Positions 25,601-37,700 of a stretch of DNA of 64,000 bases are shown piece by piece (the first letter of the stretch is position 1; the number at the start of each line of letters is the position of its first letter). The notes beneath the pieces were generated by a model, which did no database searches, was not told where the DNA came from, and saw nothing but the letters and a program-made list of their open reading frames with translations. The DNA comes from Acanthosepion esculentum (taxonomy: Eukaryota; Mollusca; Cephalopoda; Sepiida; Sepiidae): NCBI GenBank assembly GCA_964036315.1, contig CAXIWW010000817.1, positions 5,739,501 to 5,803,500 of the forward strand, written 5' to 3'. The position numbers and the translations under genes were made by a program.

Positions 25601-26429
25601 GTCCCAGAAAGTCCCACGCAGACGACCCACCACCTAGAAGACAGTCCCACATAGTTCCACGCAGACGACCCCCACCCAGGAGACAGTCCCAGAAAGACCC
25701 ACGCAGACGACCCCCCAGACAGGAGACAGTCCCAGAAAGTCCCACGCAGACGACACCCAGTCACAGAAAGTCCCACGCAGACGAGCCCCCACCAAGGAGA
25801 CAGTCCAAGAAAGTCCTACGCAGACGACACCCCACCCAGGAGACAGTCCCAGAAAGTCCCACGCAGACGACCCCCAGTCCCAGAAATCCGAAACAGACGA
25901 CCCACACCCAGGAGACAGTCCCAGGAAGTCCCACGCAGACGACCCCAGTCCCAGAAAGTTTCACGCAGACGACCCCCACCCAGGAGACAGTCCAAGAAAG
26001 TCCCACGCAGACGACCCCCACCCAGGAGGCAGTCCCAGTAATTCCCATGCAGACGACCCCCCCAACCTGGAGACATTACCAGAAAGTCCCACGCAGACGA
26101 CCCCCCACCCAGGAGTCAGTCCCAGAAAGTCCCACGCAGACGACCCCCAGTCCCAGAAAGAACCACGCAGATGACCCCAGTCCCACAAAGTCCGACGCAG
26201 ACGACCCCCCACCCAGCAGACATTTCCCAGAAAGTCCCACGCAGACGACCCCCAGTCCCAGAAAGTCCCACGCAGACGACCCCCCACCCAGGAGACTGTA
26301 CAAGAAAGTCCTACGCAGACGACCCCCCCACCCAGGAGACAGTCCCACAAAGTCCCACGCAGACGACCCCCAGTCCCATAAAGTCCCACGAAGACGACCC
26401 AAGTCCCAGAAAGTACCACGCAGACGACC

Positions 26430-28620
26430 CCGCACCCAGGAGACAGTCCAAGAATGTCCTACGCAGACGACACCCCCCACCCAGTAGACAGTCCCAGAAA
26501 GTTTCCACGCAGACGACCCCCAGTCCCAGAAAGTCCCACTCAGACGAACCCCAGTCCCAGAAAATCCCACACAGACGACCCCCCACCCAGAAGTCAGTCC
26601 CAGAAATTCCCACGCAGACGACCCCCCACCCTGGAGACAGTACCAGAAAGTCCCACGCAGACGAGCCCCCAGACAGGAGACAGTCCCAGAAAGTCCCACG
26701 CAGACCATCCCAATCCCAGAAAGTCCCACGCAGACGACCCCCCACCCTGGAGACAGTCCCAGAAAGTCCCACACAGACGACCCCCCACCCAGGAGTCAGT
26801 CCAAGAAAGTCCCACGCAGACGACCCCCTGTCCCAGAAATTCCAACGCAGACGACCCCCCACCCAGGAGACAGTCCCAGAAAGTCCCAAACAGACGACCC
26901 CCACCCAGGAGACAGTCCCAGAATGTCCCATGCAGACGACCCCCACCCAGGAGACAGTCCAAGAAAGTCCAACACAGACGACCCCCAGTCCCAGAAAAAC
27001 CCACGCAGACGACCCCCACCCAGGAGACAGTCCCAGAAAGTCCCACGCAGACGACCCCAATTCCCAGAAAGTCCCACGCAGACGATCCCCAGTCCCAAAA
27101 AGGCCCCTTCAGACGACCCACCACCCAGGAGACAGTCCCGAAAAGTCCTACGCAGACGACCCCCATTCCCAGAAAGTCCCACGCAGACGACCCCCCACCC
27201 AGGAGACAGTCCCAGAAAGTCCGAGGCAGACGGCCCTATACCCAGGAGACAGTCACAGAAAGTCCCACGCAGACGACACCCAGCCCAGGAGACAGTCCCA
27301 GAAAGTCCCATGCAGACGACCTCCAGTCCCAGAAAGTCCCACGCAGACGACCCCCACCCAGGAGACAGTCCCAGAAAGTCCCACGCAGACGATCCCCAGT
27401 CCCAGAAAGTCCCACGCAGATGACCCCCAGTCCCACAAAGTCCCACGCAGACGACCCCCCATCCAGCAGACATTTCCCAGAAAGTCCCACGAAGACGACC
27501 CCCAGTCCCAGAAAGTCCCACGCAGACGACCCCGCACCCAGGAGACAGTCCAAGAATGTCCTACGCAGACGACACCCCCCACCCAGTAGACAGTCCCAGA
27601 AAGTCCCACGCAGACGACCCCCAGTCCCAGAAAGTCCCACTCAGACGAACCCCAGTCCCAGAAAATCCCACACAGACGACCCCCCACCCAGAAGTCAGTC
27701 CCAGAAATTCCCACGCAGACGACCCCCTGTCCAAGAAATTCCCACGCAGACGACCCCCCACCCTGGAGACAGTACCAGAAAGTCCCACGCAGACGAGCCC
27801 CCAGACAGGAGACAGTCCCAGAAAGTCCCACGCAGACCATCCCAATCCCAGAAAGTCCCACACAGACGACCCCCCACCCAGGAGTCAGTCCAAGAAAGTC
27901 CCACGCAGACGACCCCCTGTCCCAGAAATTCCAACGCAGACGACCCCCCACCCAGGAGACAGTCCCAGAAAGTCCCAAACAGACGACCCCCACCCAGGAG
28001 ACAGTCCCAGAATGTCCCACGCAGACGACCCCCACCCAGGAGACAGTCCAAGAAAGTCCAACACAGACGACCCCCAGTCCCAGAAAAACCCACGCAGACG
28101 ACCCCCACCCAGGAGACAGTCCCAGAAAGTCCCACGCAGACGACCCCAATTCCCAGAAAGTCCCACGCAGACGATCCCCAGTCCCAAAAAGGCCCCTTCA
28201 GACGACCCACCACCCAGGAGACAGTCCCGAAAAGTCCTACGCAGACGACCCCCATTCCCAGAAAGTCCCACGCAGACGACCCCCCACCCAGGAGACAGTC
28301 CCAGAAAGTCCGAGGCAGACGGCCCTATACCCAGGAGACAGTCACAGAAAGTCCCACGCAGACGACACCCAGCCCAGGAGACAGTCCCAGAAAGTCCCAT
28401 GCAGACGACCTCCAGTCCCAGAAAGTCCCACGCAGACGACCCCCACCCAGGAGACAGTCCCAGAAAGTCCCACGCAGACGATCCCCAGTCCCAGAAAGTC
28501 CCACGCAGATGACCCCCAGTCCCACAAAGTCCCACGCAGACGACCCCCCATCCAGCAGACATTTCCCAGAAAGTCCCACGAAGACGACCGCCAGTCCCAG
28601 AAAGTCCCACGCAGACGACC
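26430..28620 (+). repeat. 1.09-kb tandem duplication in D
   Basis: Unit 1 about 26430-27530 and unit 2 about 27531-28620. The offset is 1102 bp at agaatgtcct (26451, 27553) and 1089 bp from about 26940 on (cccacccag, 26941 and 28030). Shared rare variants include aaaaaggccccttcagac, gaggcagacggcc and cagcagacatttccc. The change of offset reflects small indels between the copies. The 832-codon open frame at 26454-28952 crosses both units and is repeat translation. Confidence 0.87.
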
Positions 28621-28889
28621 CCCACCCAGGAGACAGTCCAAGAAAGTCCCACGCATACGACCCCAGTCCCAGAAAGTCCCACGCAGACGCCCCCCCAGTA
28701 GACAGTCCCAGAGAATCCCAAAAAGACGACCCCCCACCCAGGAGACTGTCCCAGAAAGTCCCACGAAGACGACCCCCAGTCCCACAATGTCCCACGCAGA
28801 CGACCCCCCACCTAGCAGACATTTCCCAGAAAGTCCCACGCAGACGACACCCAGTCCCAGAAAGTCCCGCGAAGACGACCCCCAGTCAC

Positions 28890-29250
28890 AGAAAGTCCCA
28901 TGCAGACGACCCCCAGTCCCAGAAAGTCACACGCAGACGACCCACAACCTAGAAGACAGTCCCACAAAGTTCCACGCAGACGACCCCCACCCAGGAGACA
29001 GTCCCAGAAAGTCCCACGCAGACGACACCCAGTCCCAGAAAGTCCCACGCAGACGACCCCCAGTCCCAGAAATCCGAAACAGACGACCCCCACCCAGGAG
29101 ACAGTCCCTGGAAGTCCCACGCAGACGACCCCAGTCCCAGAAAGTTTCACGCAGACGACCCCCACCCAGGAGACAGTCCAAGAAAGTCCCACGCAGACGA
29201 CCCCCACCCAGGAGGCAGTCCCAGAAAGTCCCACGCAGACGACACCCAGA
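28890..29250 (+). repeat. Second copy of the 25.6-26.0-kb D module
   Basis: The run of rare variants cctagaagacagtcccac, cagaaatccgaaacagac, agaaagtttcacgcag and cccaggaggcagtccc at 25630-26040 recurs in the same order at 28945-29225. The copy lies about 3.2-3.3 kb downstream, beyond the 1.09-kb pair, so the pair expanded between two copies of this module. Confidence 0.78.
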
Positions 29251-29366
29251 CCCAGAAAGTCCCACTCAGACGACCCCCCACCCAGGAGACAGTCCCAGAA
29301 AGGCCCAAGCACACGACCCCCAGTCCCAGAAAGTCCCACGCAGACGACCCCCCACCCAGGAGACAG

Positions 29367-31976
29367 GCTGCTACAAGCCGAATACGCCTGGCTCTTTTGT
29401 GAAAATGCCTTCCAAGCAATCTCAGGCCGCTACAAATCGACATCTCCTGTCTCTTTTGTGACAACTGCCTTACAAGAAATCTCAGGCTGCTTTAAGCCGA
29501 ATTCTCCTGGCGATTCTGTGACAGCTGCCTTACAAGCAATGTCAGGCTGCTACGAGCCAACTTCTCTTGGCTCTTATGTGAAAACTGCCTTTCAAATAAT
29601 CTCAGGCTGCTCCAAGCCGAATTCTCCTGGCGCTTTTGTGACAACTGCCTTAAAAGTAATTTCAGGCTGCCGCCAGGACAGTTCTCCTGACTTTTTGTGC
29701 CAATTGACTTAAAAGCAATCCCAGGCGTCTACGTGCCGATTTCTCCTGGCTCTTTTGTGGTAACTGCCTTACAAGCAATCTCAGGCTGCTACAAGCCGAA
29801 TTCTCCTGGTTCTATTGTGACAACAGCCTTACATGAAATCTCAGGCTGCAGCAATCCCAATTCTCCTAGCTTTTTGTGCCAATTGCCTTAATCGCAATCC
29901 CAGGCGGCTACGAGCCGATTGCTCCTGGCTCATTTGTGGCAACTGCCTTACAAGCAATCTCAGGCTGATGCATGCCGAATTCTCCTGGCTCTTTTGCGCA
30001 AATTGCCTTACAAGCAATCCCAGGCGTCTAGGAGCCGACTTCTCTTGTCGCTTTTATGAAAACTGCCTTAAAAGCAATCTCAGGCTGCAACAAAACGACA
30101 TCCCCTGTCTATTTTTTTAAAAATGCCTTACAATCAATCTCAGCCTGCTACAAGCCGAATACGCCTGGCTCTTTTGTGAAGCTGCCTTACAAGCAATCTC
30201 AGGCTGCCGCTAGTCCAATTCTCCTGACTGTTTGTGTCAATTGCCTTACATGCAATCCCAGGCTGCTACGAAGCGATTTCTCCTGGCTCATTGGTGGCAT
30301 CTGCCTTACAAGCATTCTCAGACTGCAGCAATATGAATTCTCCTAGCTTTTTGTGCGAATTGCCTTACAAGCAATCCCAGGCGCCTACGAGCCGATTTAT
30401 CCTGGCCCTTTTGTGGCAACTGCCTTACAAGAAATCTCAGGCTGCTACAAGCAGAATTCTCCTGGCGCTTTTGTGACAACTGCCTTACAAGCAATGTCAG
30501 GCTGATACGAGCCTACTTCTCTTGGCTCTTTTGTGAAACTGCCTTACAAGTAATATCAGTCTGCTACAAAGCGACATCTCCTGTCTCTTTTGTGAAACTG
30601 CCTTACAAGCAATCTCAGGCCGCTACAAGACGAATACGCCTGGCTCTTTTGTGAAACTGCCTTGCAAGCAATCTCAGGCCGCTACAAATCGACATCTTCT
30701 GCCTCTTTTTTGACAACTACCTTACAAGGAATCTCAGGCTGCCGCCAGGACTGTTCTCCTGACTTTTTGTGCCAATTGCCGAAAAAGCAATCCCAGGCGG
30801 CTACATTCCGATTTCTCTTGGCTCTTTTGTGGGAACTGCCTTACATGCAATCTCAGGCTGCTACAAGCCGAATTCTCCTGGTTCTATTGTGACAACTGCC
30901 TTACAAGCAATCTCAGTCTGCAGCAATCCCAATTCTCCTGGCTTTTTGTGCCAATTGCTTTACAAGCAATCCCAGGCGGCTACGAGCCGATTTCTGCTGG
31001 CTCATTTGTGGCAACTGCCTTACAAGCAATCTCAGGCTGCTGCAAGCCGAATTCTCCTGGCTGTTTTGTAAAAATTGCCTTAGAATCAATCCCAGGCGTA
31101 AACGAGCCGACTTCTCTTGACTCTTTTTAAAAACTGCCTTAAAGCAATCTCAGGTTGCTACAAAACGACATCTCCGGTGTCTTTTTAAAAAATTGCATTA
31201 CAAGCAATCTCAGCCTCCTACAAGTCGAATACGCCTGGCTCTTTTGTGAAACTGCCTTACAAGAATCTCAGGCCGATACAAATCGACATATCCTGGCTCT
31301 TTTGTGACAACTACCTTACAAGCAATCTCAGTCTGCCGCTAGTCCAATTCTCCTGACTTTTTGTGCCAATTGCCTTACAAGTAATCCCAGGCTGATATGA
31401 ACCGATTTCTCCTGGCTCATTTGTGGCATCTGCCTTACAAGCATTCTCAGGCTGCAGCAATATGAATTCTCCTGGCTTTTTGTGCGAATTGCCTTACAAG
31501 CAATCCCAGGCACCTACGAGCCGATTTCTCCAGGCTGTTTTGTGGCAACTGCCTTATAAGAAATCTCAGGCTGGTACAAGCCGAATTCTCCTGGGGCTTT
31601 TGTGACAACTGCCTTACAAGCAATGTCAGGCTGCTACGAGCTGATTTCTCTTGGCTCTTTTGTGAAAACTGCCTGACAAGTAATATCAAGCTGCTACAAG
31701 CCGAATTCTCCTGGAGCTTTTTTGACAACTGCCTTACAAACAATGTCAGGCTGCTACGAGCCGACTTCTCTTGACTCTTTTGTGAAAACTGCCTTAATAT
31801 CAGGCTGCTACAAAACGACATCTCCTGTTTCTTTTGTGAAACTGCCTTACAAGCAATCTCAGGCCGCTACAAGCCGAATACGCCGGGCTCTTTTGTGAAA
31901 TTGCCTTGCAAGAATTATCAGGCTGCTACAAATCATCTCCTTCTCTTTTGTGAAAACTGCCTAACAAGTAATCTCA
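29367..31976 (+). repeat. Satellite B, left inner block
   Basis: About 43 plus-oriented B monomers. The aatatgaattc subtype is at 30330 and 31459 (1129 bp apart), and the gccgccaggac subtype at about 29670 and 30741. The first monomer after D (gctgctacaagccgaatacg, then cctgg) is the same subtype that precedes D at 9023-9039, so 17 bases, gctacaagccgaatacg, flank the left D arm on both sides (9023-9039 and 29370-29386). The block ends where orientation flips, at taatctcag joined to taaggctgttg. No gene is seen. Confidence 0.94.
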
Positions 31977-31982
31977 GTAAGG
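31970..31982. other. Orientation switch at the centre of the inverted B-D-B pair
   Basis: Left of about 31976 the B monomers read plus (ccttacaagcaatctcagg); right of it they read minus (cctgagattgcttgtaagg). The join is direct, with no unique spacer. The rare variant cgccggg, instead of the usual cgcctgg, is at 31881-31887 on the left and as its complement cccggcg at 32000-32006 on the right, so the copies at the apex are related. The distances to the switch differ (89 versus 23 bp), so it is not a perfect hairpin. Confidence 0.9.
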
Positions 31983-34769
31983 CTGTTGTCACAAAAAAGC
32001 CCGGCGTATTCGGCTTGTAGCAGGCTGAGATTGATTGTAAGGCAGTTTTTAAAAAAAGAGACAGGAGATGTCGTTTTGTAGGAGTCTGAGATTGCTTTTA
32101 AGGCAGTTTTCACAAAAGAGACAAGAGAAGTCGGTTCGTAGACGCCTGGGCTTGCTTTTAAGGCAATTTGTAAGCCAGGAGAATTCGGCTTGCAGCAGCC
32201 TGAGATTGCTTGTAAGGCAGTTGCCACAAATGAGCTAGGAGAAATCGGAACGTAGCCGCTTGGGATTGCTTGTAAAGCAATTCTCACAAAAAGCCAGGAG
32301 AATTCATATTGCTGCAGCCTGAGAATGCTTGTAAAGCAGATACCACAAATGAGCCAGGAGAAATCGGTTCGTAGCAGCCGGGGATTGCTTGTAAGGCAAT
32401 TAGCACAAAAAATCAGGAGAATTGGACTAGCGGCAGCCTGAGATTGCTTGTAAAGCAGTTGTCTCCAAAGAGCCAGGATATGTCGATTTGTAGCGGCCTG
32501 AGATTGCTTATAAGTCAGTTTCGCAAAAGAGACAGGAGATGTCGTTTTGTAGCAGACTGATATTACTTGTAAGGCAGTTTCACAAAAGAGCCAAGAGAAG
32601 TCGGCTCGTAGCAGCCTCACATTGCTTGTAAGGCAGTTGTCACAAATCGCCAGGAGAATTCGGCTTGTAGCAGCCTGAGATTACTTGTAAGGCAGTTGCC
32701 ACAAAAGGGCCAGGAGAAATCGGCTCGTAGCCGCCTGGGTTTGCGTGTAAGGCAGTTCCCACAAATGAACCAGGAGAAATCGGCTCCTAGCCGCCTGGGA
32801 TTGCTTGTAAGGCATTTGGCAAAAAAAGCTAGGAGAATTGGGTTTGCTACAGCCTGAGATTGCTTGTAAGGCTGTTGTCACAAAAGAACCAGGAGAATTC
32901 GGCTTGTAGTAGCCTGAGATTCCTTGTAAGGCAGTTACCACAAAAGAGCCAGGAGAAATCGGCTCGTAGACGCTTGGGATTGCTTTTAAGTCAATTGGCA
33001 CAAAAAGTCAGAACTGTCCTGGCGGCAGCCTGAGATTGCTTGTAAGGCATTTGTCACAAAAGAGACAGGAGATGTCCATTTGTAGCTGCCTGATATTACT
33101 TGTAAGGCAGTTTTCACAAAAGGGCCAAGAGAAGTCGGCTCGTAGCAGCCTGACATTGCTTGTAACGCAGTTGTCACAAAAGCGCCAGGAGAATTCGGCT
33201 TGTAGCAGCCTGAGATTACTTGTAAGGCAGTTTTCACAAAAGAGCCAAGAGAAGTCGGCTCATAGCAGCCTGACATTGCTTGTAAGGCAGTTGTCACAAA
33301 AGCGCCAGGAGTATTCGGCTTGTAGCAGCCTGAGATTTCTTGTAAGGCAGTTGCCAGAAAAGAGTCAGGAGAAATCGGCTCGTATCCGCCTGGGATTGCT
33401 TGTAAGGCAATTCGCACAAAAAACCAGGAGAATTCATATTGCTGCAGCCTGAGAATGCTTGTAAGGCAGATGCCACAAATGAGCCAGGAGAAATCGGTTC
33501 GTAGCAGCCTGAGATTGCTTGTAATGCAATTGGCACAAAAAGTCAGGAGAATTGGACAAGCGGCAGCCTGAGATTACTTGTAAGGCAGTTTTCACAAAAG
33601 AGCCAGGATATGTCGATTTGTAGCGGCCTGAGATTGCTTGTAAGGCAGTTTCACAAAAGAGCCAGACGTATTCGGCTTGTAGCAGGCTGAGATTGAAATT
33701 AAGACAGTTTTTAAAAAGGAGACAAAAGACGTCGTTTTGTAGCAATCAAAGATTGCTTTTAAGGCAGTTTTTAAAAAACAGACAAGAGAAGTCGGCTCGT
33801 AGACGCCTGGGATTGCTTTAAGGTAATTTGCACAAAAGGGCCAGGAGAATTCGGCTTGCAGCAGCATGAGATTGCTTGTAAGGCAGTTGCCACAAATGAG
33901 CCAGGAGAAATCGGCTTGTAGCAGCCTGAGATTGCTTCTAAGGCAGTTATCACAAAAGACCCAGGAGAAATCGGCACGTAACCGCCTGGGATTGCTTTTA
34001 AGGCAATTGGCACAAAAAGTCAGGAGAATTGGGCTAGCGGCAGCCTGCTATTGCTTGTAAGGCAGTTGTCACAAAAGAGACAGGAGATGTCGATTTGTAG
34101 CGGCCTGATATTACTTGTAAGGCAGTTTTCACAAAAGAACCAAGAGAAGTCGGCTCGTAGCAACCTGACGTTGCTTGTAAGGCAGTTGTCACAAAAGCGC
34201 AAGGAGAATTCGGCTTGTAGCAACCTGAGATTACTTGTAAGAAAGTTTCACAAAAGAGCCAAGAGAAGTCGGCTCGTAGCAGCCTGACATTGCTTTTAAG
34301 GCAGTTGTCACAAAAGCGCAATGAGAATTCGGCTTGTAGCAGCCTGAGATTTCTTGTAACGCAGTTGCCATAAAAGGGCCATGAGAAATCGGCTCGTAGC
34401 CGCCTGGGATTGCTTGTAAGGCAATTCGCACAAAAGCCAGGATAATTCATATTTCTGCAACCTGAGATAGCTTGTAAGGCAGTTGTAACAAAAGAGCCAG
34501 CATATGTCGATTTGTAGCGGCCTGAGATTGCTTGAAAGGCAGTTTCACAAAAGAGCCAGGCGTATTCGGCTTGTAGCAGGCTGAGATTGATTGTAAGGCA
34601 CTTTTAAAAAAAGAGTCAGGAGATGTCGTTTTGTAGCAGCCTTTCTTTTAAGGCAATTTTCACAAAAGAGACAAGAGAAGTCGGCTCGTAGACGCCTGGG
34701 ATTGCTTGTAAGGCAATTTGCACAAAAGAGCCAAGAGAATTCGGCTTGCAGCAGCCTGAGATTACTTGT
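31977..34769 (-). repeat. Satellite B, right inner block (inverted)
   Basis: About 46 B monomers in reverse orientation. The gaattcatatt signature (complement of aatatgaattc) is at 32300 and 33430, 1130 bp apart, mirroring 1129 bp on the left. The ctggcggcag subtype at about 33010-33030 mirrors 30741 (each about 410 bp from its neighbouring aatatg monomer). Near the centre the right arm is about 118 bp, two monomers, shorter than the left. The block ends at gattacttgt, where D begins in mid-monomer. Confidence 0.94.
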
Positions 34770-37700
34770 GGGGTGAGGGTTCGTCTGCGTGGGACTTTCT
34801 GGGACTGTCTCCTGGGTGGGGGGTCGTCTGCGTGGGACGTTCTGGGACTGTCTCCTGGGTGGGGGGTCGTCTGCATGGGACTTTCTTGGACTGGGGGTCG
34901 TCTGCGTGGGCCTTTCTGGGACTGTCTCCTGGGTGGGGGGTCGTCTGTGTGGGATATCTGGGACTGTCTCCTGGGTGGGGGGTCGTCTGCATGGGACTTT
35001 CTGGAACTGGGGGTCGTCTGCGTGGGACTTTCTGGGACTGTCTCCTGGGTGGGGGGTCGTCTGCGTGGGACTTTCTGGGATTGTGTGTCGTCTGCGTGGG
35101 ACTTTGTGGGACTGGGGGTCGTCTCCGTGGAACTTTCTGGGACTGTCTCCTGGGTGGGGGGGTCTTCTGCGTGAGACTTTCTGAGACTGTCTCCTGGGTG
35201 GGGGTGTCGTCTGCGTAGGACTTTGTGGGACAGGGGGTCGTCTGCGTGGGACTTTCTGGGATTGGGGGTCGTCCGCGTGGGACTTTCTGGGACTGTCTCC
35301 TGGGTGGGGGGTCGTCTTTTTGGGAATTTCTGGGACTGTCTCCTGGGTGGATGGTCGTCTGCGTGGGACTTTCTGCGACTGGGGCTCGTCTGCGTGGGAC
35401 TTTCTGGGACTGTTTCCTGGGTGCGGGGTCGTCTGCATGGGACTTTCTGGGACTGGGGGTCGTCTGCGTATGAGTTTCTCTGACTGTCTCCTCGGTGGGG
35501 GGTCGTCTGAGTGGGACTTTCTTGGACTGTGTGTCGTCTGCGTGGGACTTTCTGGGACTGGGGGCCGTCTGCGTGGGTCTTTCTGGGACTCTCTCCTGGG
35601 TCGGGTTCGTCTGCGTTTTACTTTCTGGGACTGGGGGTCGTCTCCGTGGGTGGGGTTTCGTTTGCGTGGGACTTTCTGGGACTCTCTCCTTGATGAGGTG
35701 TCTGCGTGGGACTTTCTGGGACTGGGGGTCGATTGCGTGGGACTTTCTGGGACTGGGGGTAGTCTGCGTGGGACTTTCTGGGTCTCTCTCCTGGGTGGGG
35801 GTGTCGTCTACATGGGACTTGCTGTGACTGGGGGTCGTCTGCGTGGGACATTCTGGGACTAGGGGTCGTCTGCGTGGGTCTTTCTGGGACTGTCTCCTGG
35901 GTGGGGGATCGTCTGCGTGGGACTTTCTGGGACTGGGGCTCGTCTGCGTGAAACTTTCTGGGACTGGGGGTCATCTGCGTGGGACTTTCTGGGACTGGGG
36001 ATAGTCTCCGTGAGACTTTCTGGGACTGTCTCCTATCGTCTGCTTGGGACTTGCTGGGACTGGGGGTCGTCTGCGTGGGACTTTCTGGGACGGTCTCCTG
36101 TTTGGGGGTTTGTCTGCGTGGGACTTTCTGGGACTGGGGGACGTGTGCGTGGGACTTTCTCGGACTGGGGGTCGTCTGCGTGGGACTTTCTGGGACTGTC
36201 TCCTGGTTGGGGTCGTTTGTTTGGGACATGGTGGGACTGGGGGTCGTCTGCGTGGGACTTTCTGGGAGTGGGGGTCGTCTGCGTGGGTCTTTCTGGGACT
36301 CTCTCCCGGGTGGGGGGGTCATCTGCGTGGGTCTTTTTGGGACAGTTTCCTGGGTGGGGACTCGTCTGCGTGGGACTTTCTGGGACTGGGGGTCGTCTGC
36401 GAGGGACTTTCTGGGACTGTCTCCCTGGTGGGGGTCGTTTGTTTGGGACATGGTGGGACTGGGGGTTGTCTGCGTGGGACGTTCTGGGACTGAATGTCGT
36501 CTGCGTGGGACTTTCTGGGACTGTCACCTGGGTGGGTGTTCGTCTGCGTGGGATTTTCTGGGACTGGGGGTCGTCTGCGTGGGACTTGCTGGGTCACTCT
36601 CCTGTCTGGGGGTCGTCTGCGTGGGAATTTCTTGGACTGGGGCTCGTCGGCGTGGGACTTTCTGGGACTGTCACCTGGGTGGGAGGTCGTCTGCGTGGTA
36701 AATCTAGGACTGTCTCCTGGGTGGGGTGTCGTCTTCATGGGACTTTCTGGAACTGGGGGTCTTCTGCGTGGGTCTTTCTGGGACAGTCTCCTGCGTGCGG
36801 TGTCGTATGCATGGGACTTTGTGGGACTGGGGGTCGTCTGCGTGGTACTTTCTGGGACTCTCTCCTGGGTGAGGGGTCATGTGCGTGGGGCTTTCTGGGA
36901 CTCTTTCCTTGGTGGGGACTCGTCTGCGTGGGACTTTCTGGGACGGGGGTTGTCTTCGTGGGTCTTTCTTGGACAGTCTCCTGGGTGCGGTGTCGTCTGC
37001 GTGAAATTTTGTGGGACTGGGAGTCGTCTGCGTGTGACTTTCTTGGACTGGGGGTCGTCTGCGTGGGACTTTCTGGGACTGTCTCCTCGGTGGGGGGTCG
37101 TCTGCGTGGGACTTTCTGGGACTGTGTGTCGTCTGCGTGGGACTTTCTGGGACTGGGGGCCGTCTGCGTGGGTCTTTCTGTGACTCTCTCCTGGGTCGGG
37201 AGTCGTCTGCGTGGGACTTTCTGGGACTGGGGTTCGTCTGCGTGGGACTTTCTGGGACTGTCTCCCTGATGGGGTGTCGTCTGCGTGGGTCTTTCTGGGA
37301 CTGGGGTCGTCTGCGTGGGACTTTCTGGGCCTGCGGGTCGTCTGCGTGGGACTTTCTGGGACTGGGGGTATTCTGCGTGGGACTTTCTGGGTCTGTGTCC
37401 TGGGTGGGGAGTCGTCTACGTGGGAATTGCTGGGACTGGGGGTCGTCTGCATGGGACTTTCTGGGACTGGGGGTCTTCTGCGTGGGACTTTCTGGGACTG
37501 GGCATAGTCTCCGTGGGACTTTCTGGGACTGTCTCCTATCGTCTGTGTGGGACTTGCTTGGACTGGGGGTCGTCTGCGTGGGACTTTCTGCGACTGTCGC
37601 CTGTTTGGGGTGTCGTCTGCTTGTGGCTTTCTGGGACTAGGGTGTCGTCTGCGTGGGACTTTCTGGGACTGGGGGACGTCTGCCTGGGACTTTCTGGGAC

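Larger units (their letters stand above)
9040..29366 (+). repeat. Satellite D, left arm (31-bp and 43-bp monomers, C-rich on + strand)
   Basis: 20.3 kb of two interleaved monomers. The short one is 31 bp: gtcccagaaagtcccacgca then gacgaccccca. The long one is 43 bp: the same with an extra 12 bp, cacccaggagac; 42-bp versions with one C fewer also occur. Strong strand asymmetry: the plus strand is rich in C and A. Neither monomer contains a stop trinucleotide on either strand, so open frames of hundreds of codons occur in every frame. The left edge follows a B monomer ending gccgaatacg. The right edge is gagacag joined to gctgctacaag of B. No functional gene is supported. The family is not recognised. 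Confidence 0.96.

Noticed and set aside
15942..28952. Very long open frames in left D (15942-18317, 26454-28952 and others) as mucin-like or proline/arginine-rich genes
   Set aside because: The 31/43-bp monomer is free of stop codons in all six frames, frames shift at each monomer, starts come from CpG decay, overlapping frames on both strands are equally long, and no splice, promoter or domain signal is visible.
9040..29366. CRISPR-like array of short regular repeats
   Set aside because: There are no unique spacers; both the constant and the variable parts are members of the same monomer family, with HOR structure of eukaryotic satellite type.
9023..29386. D as a transposon with a 17-bp target-site duplication
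   Set aside because: The 17 bases belong to a repeated B subtype, so the flank match can arise from array structure. D has no terminal inverted repeats, coding region or poly-A tail.
31970..31982. Inverted core as a simple fold-back sequencing or assembly artefact
   Set aside because: A fold-back would give near-identical arms. Here the arms differ in length by kilobases, have different segmental duplications and many point differences, although read support should still be checked.
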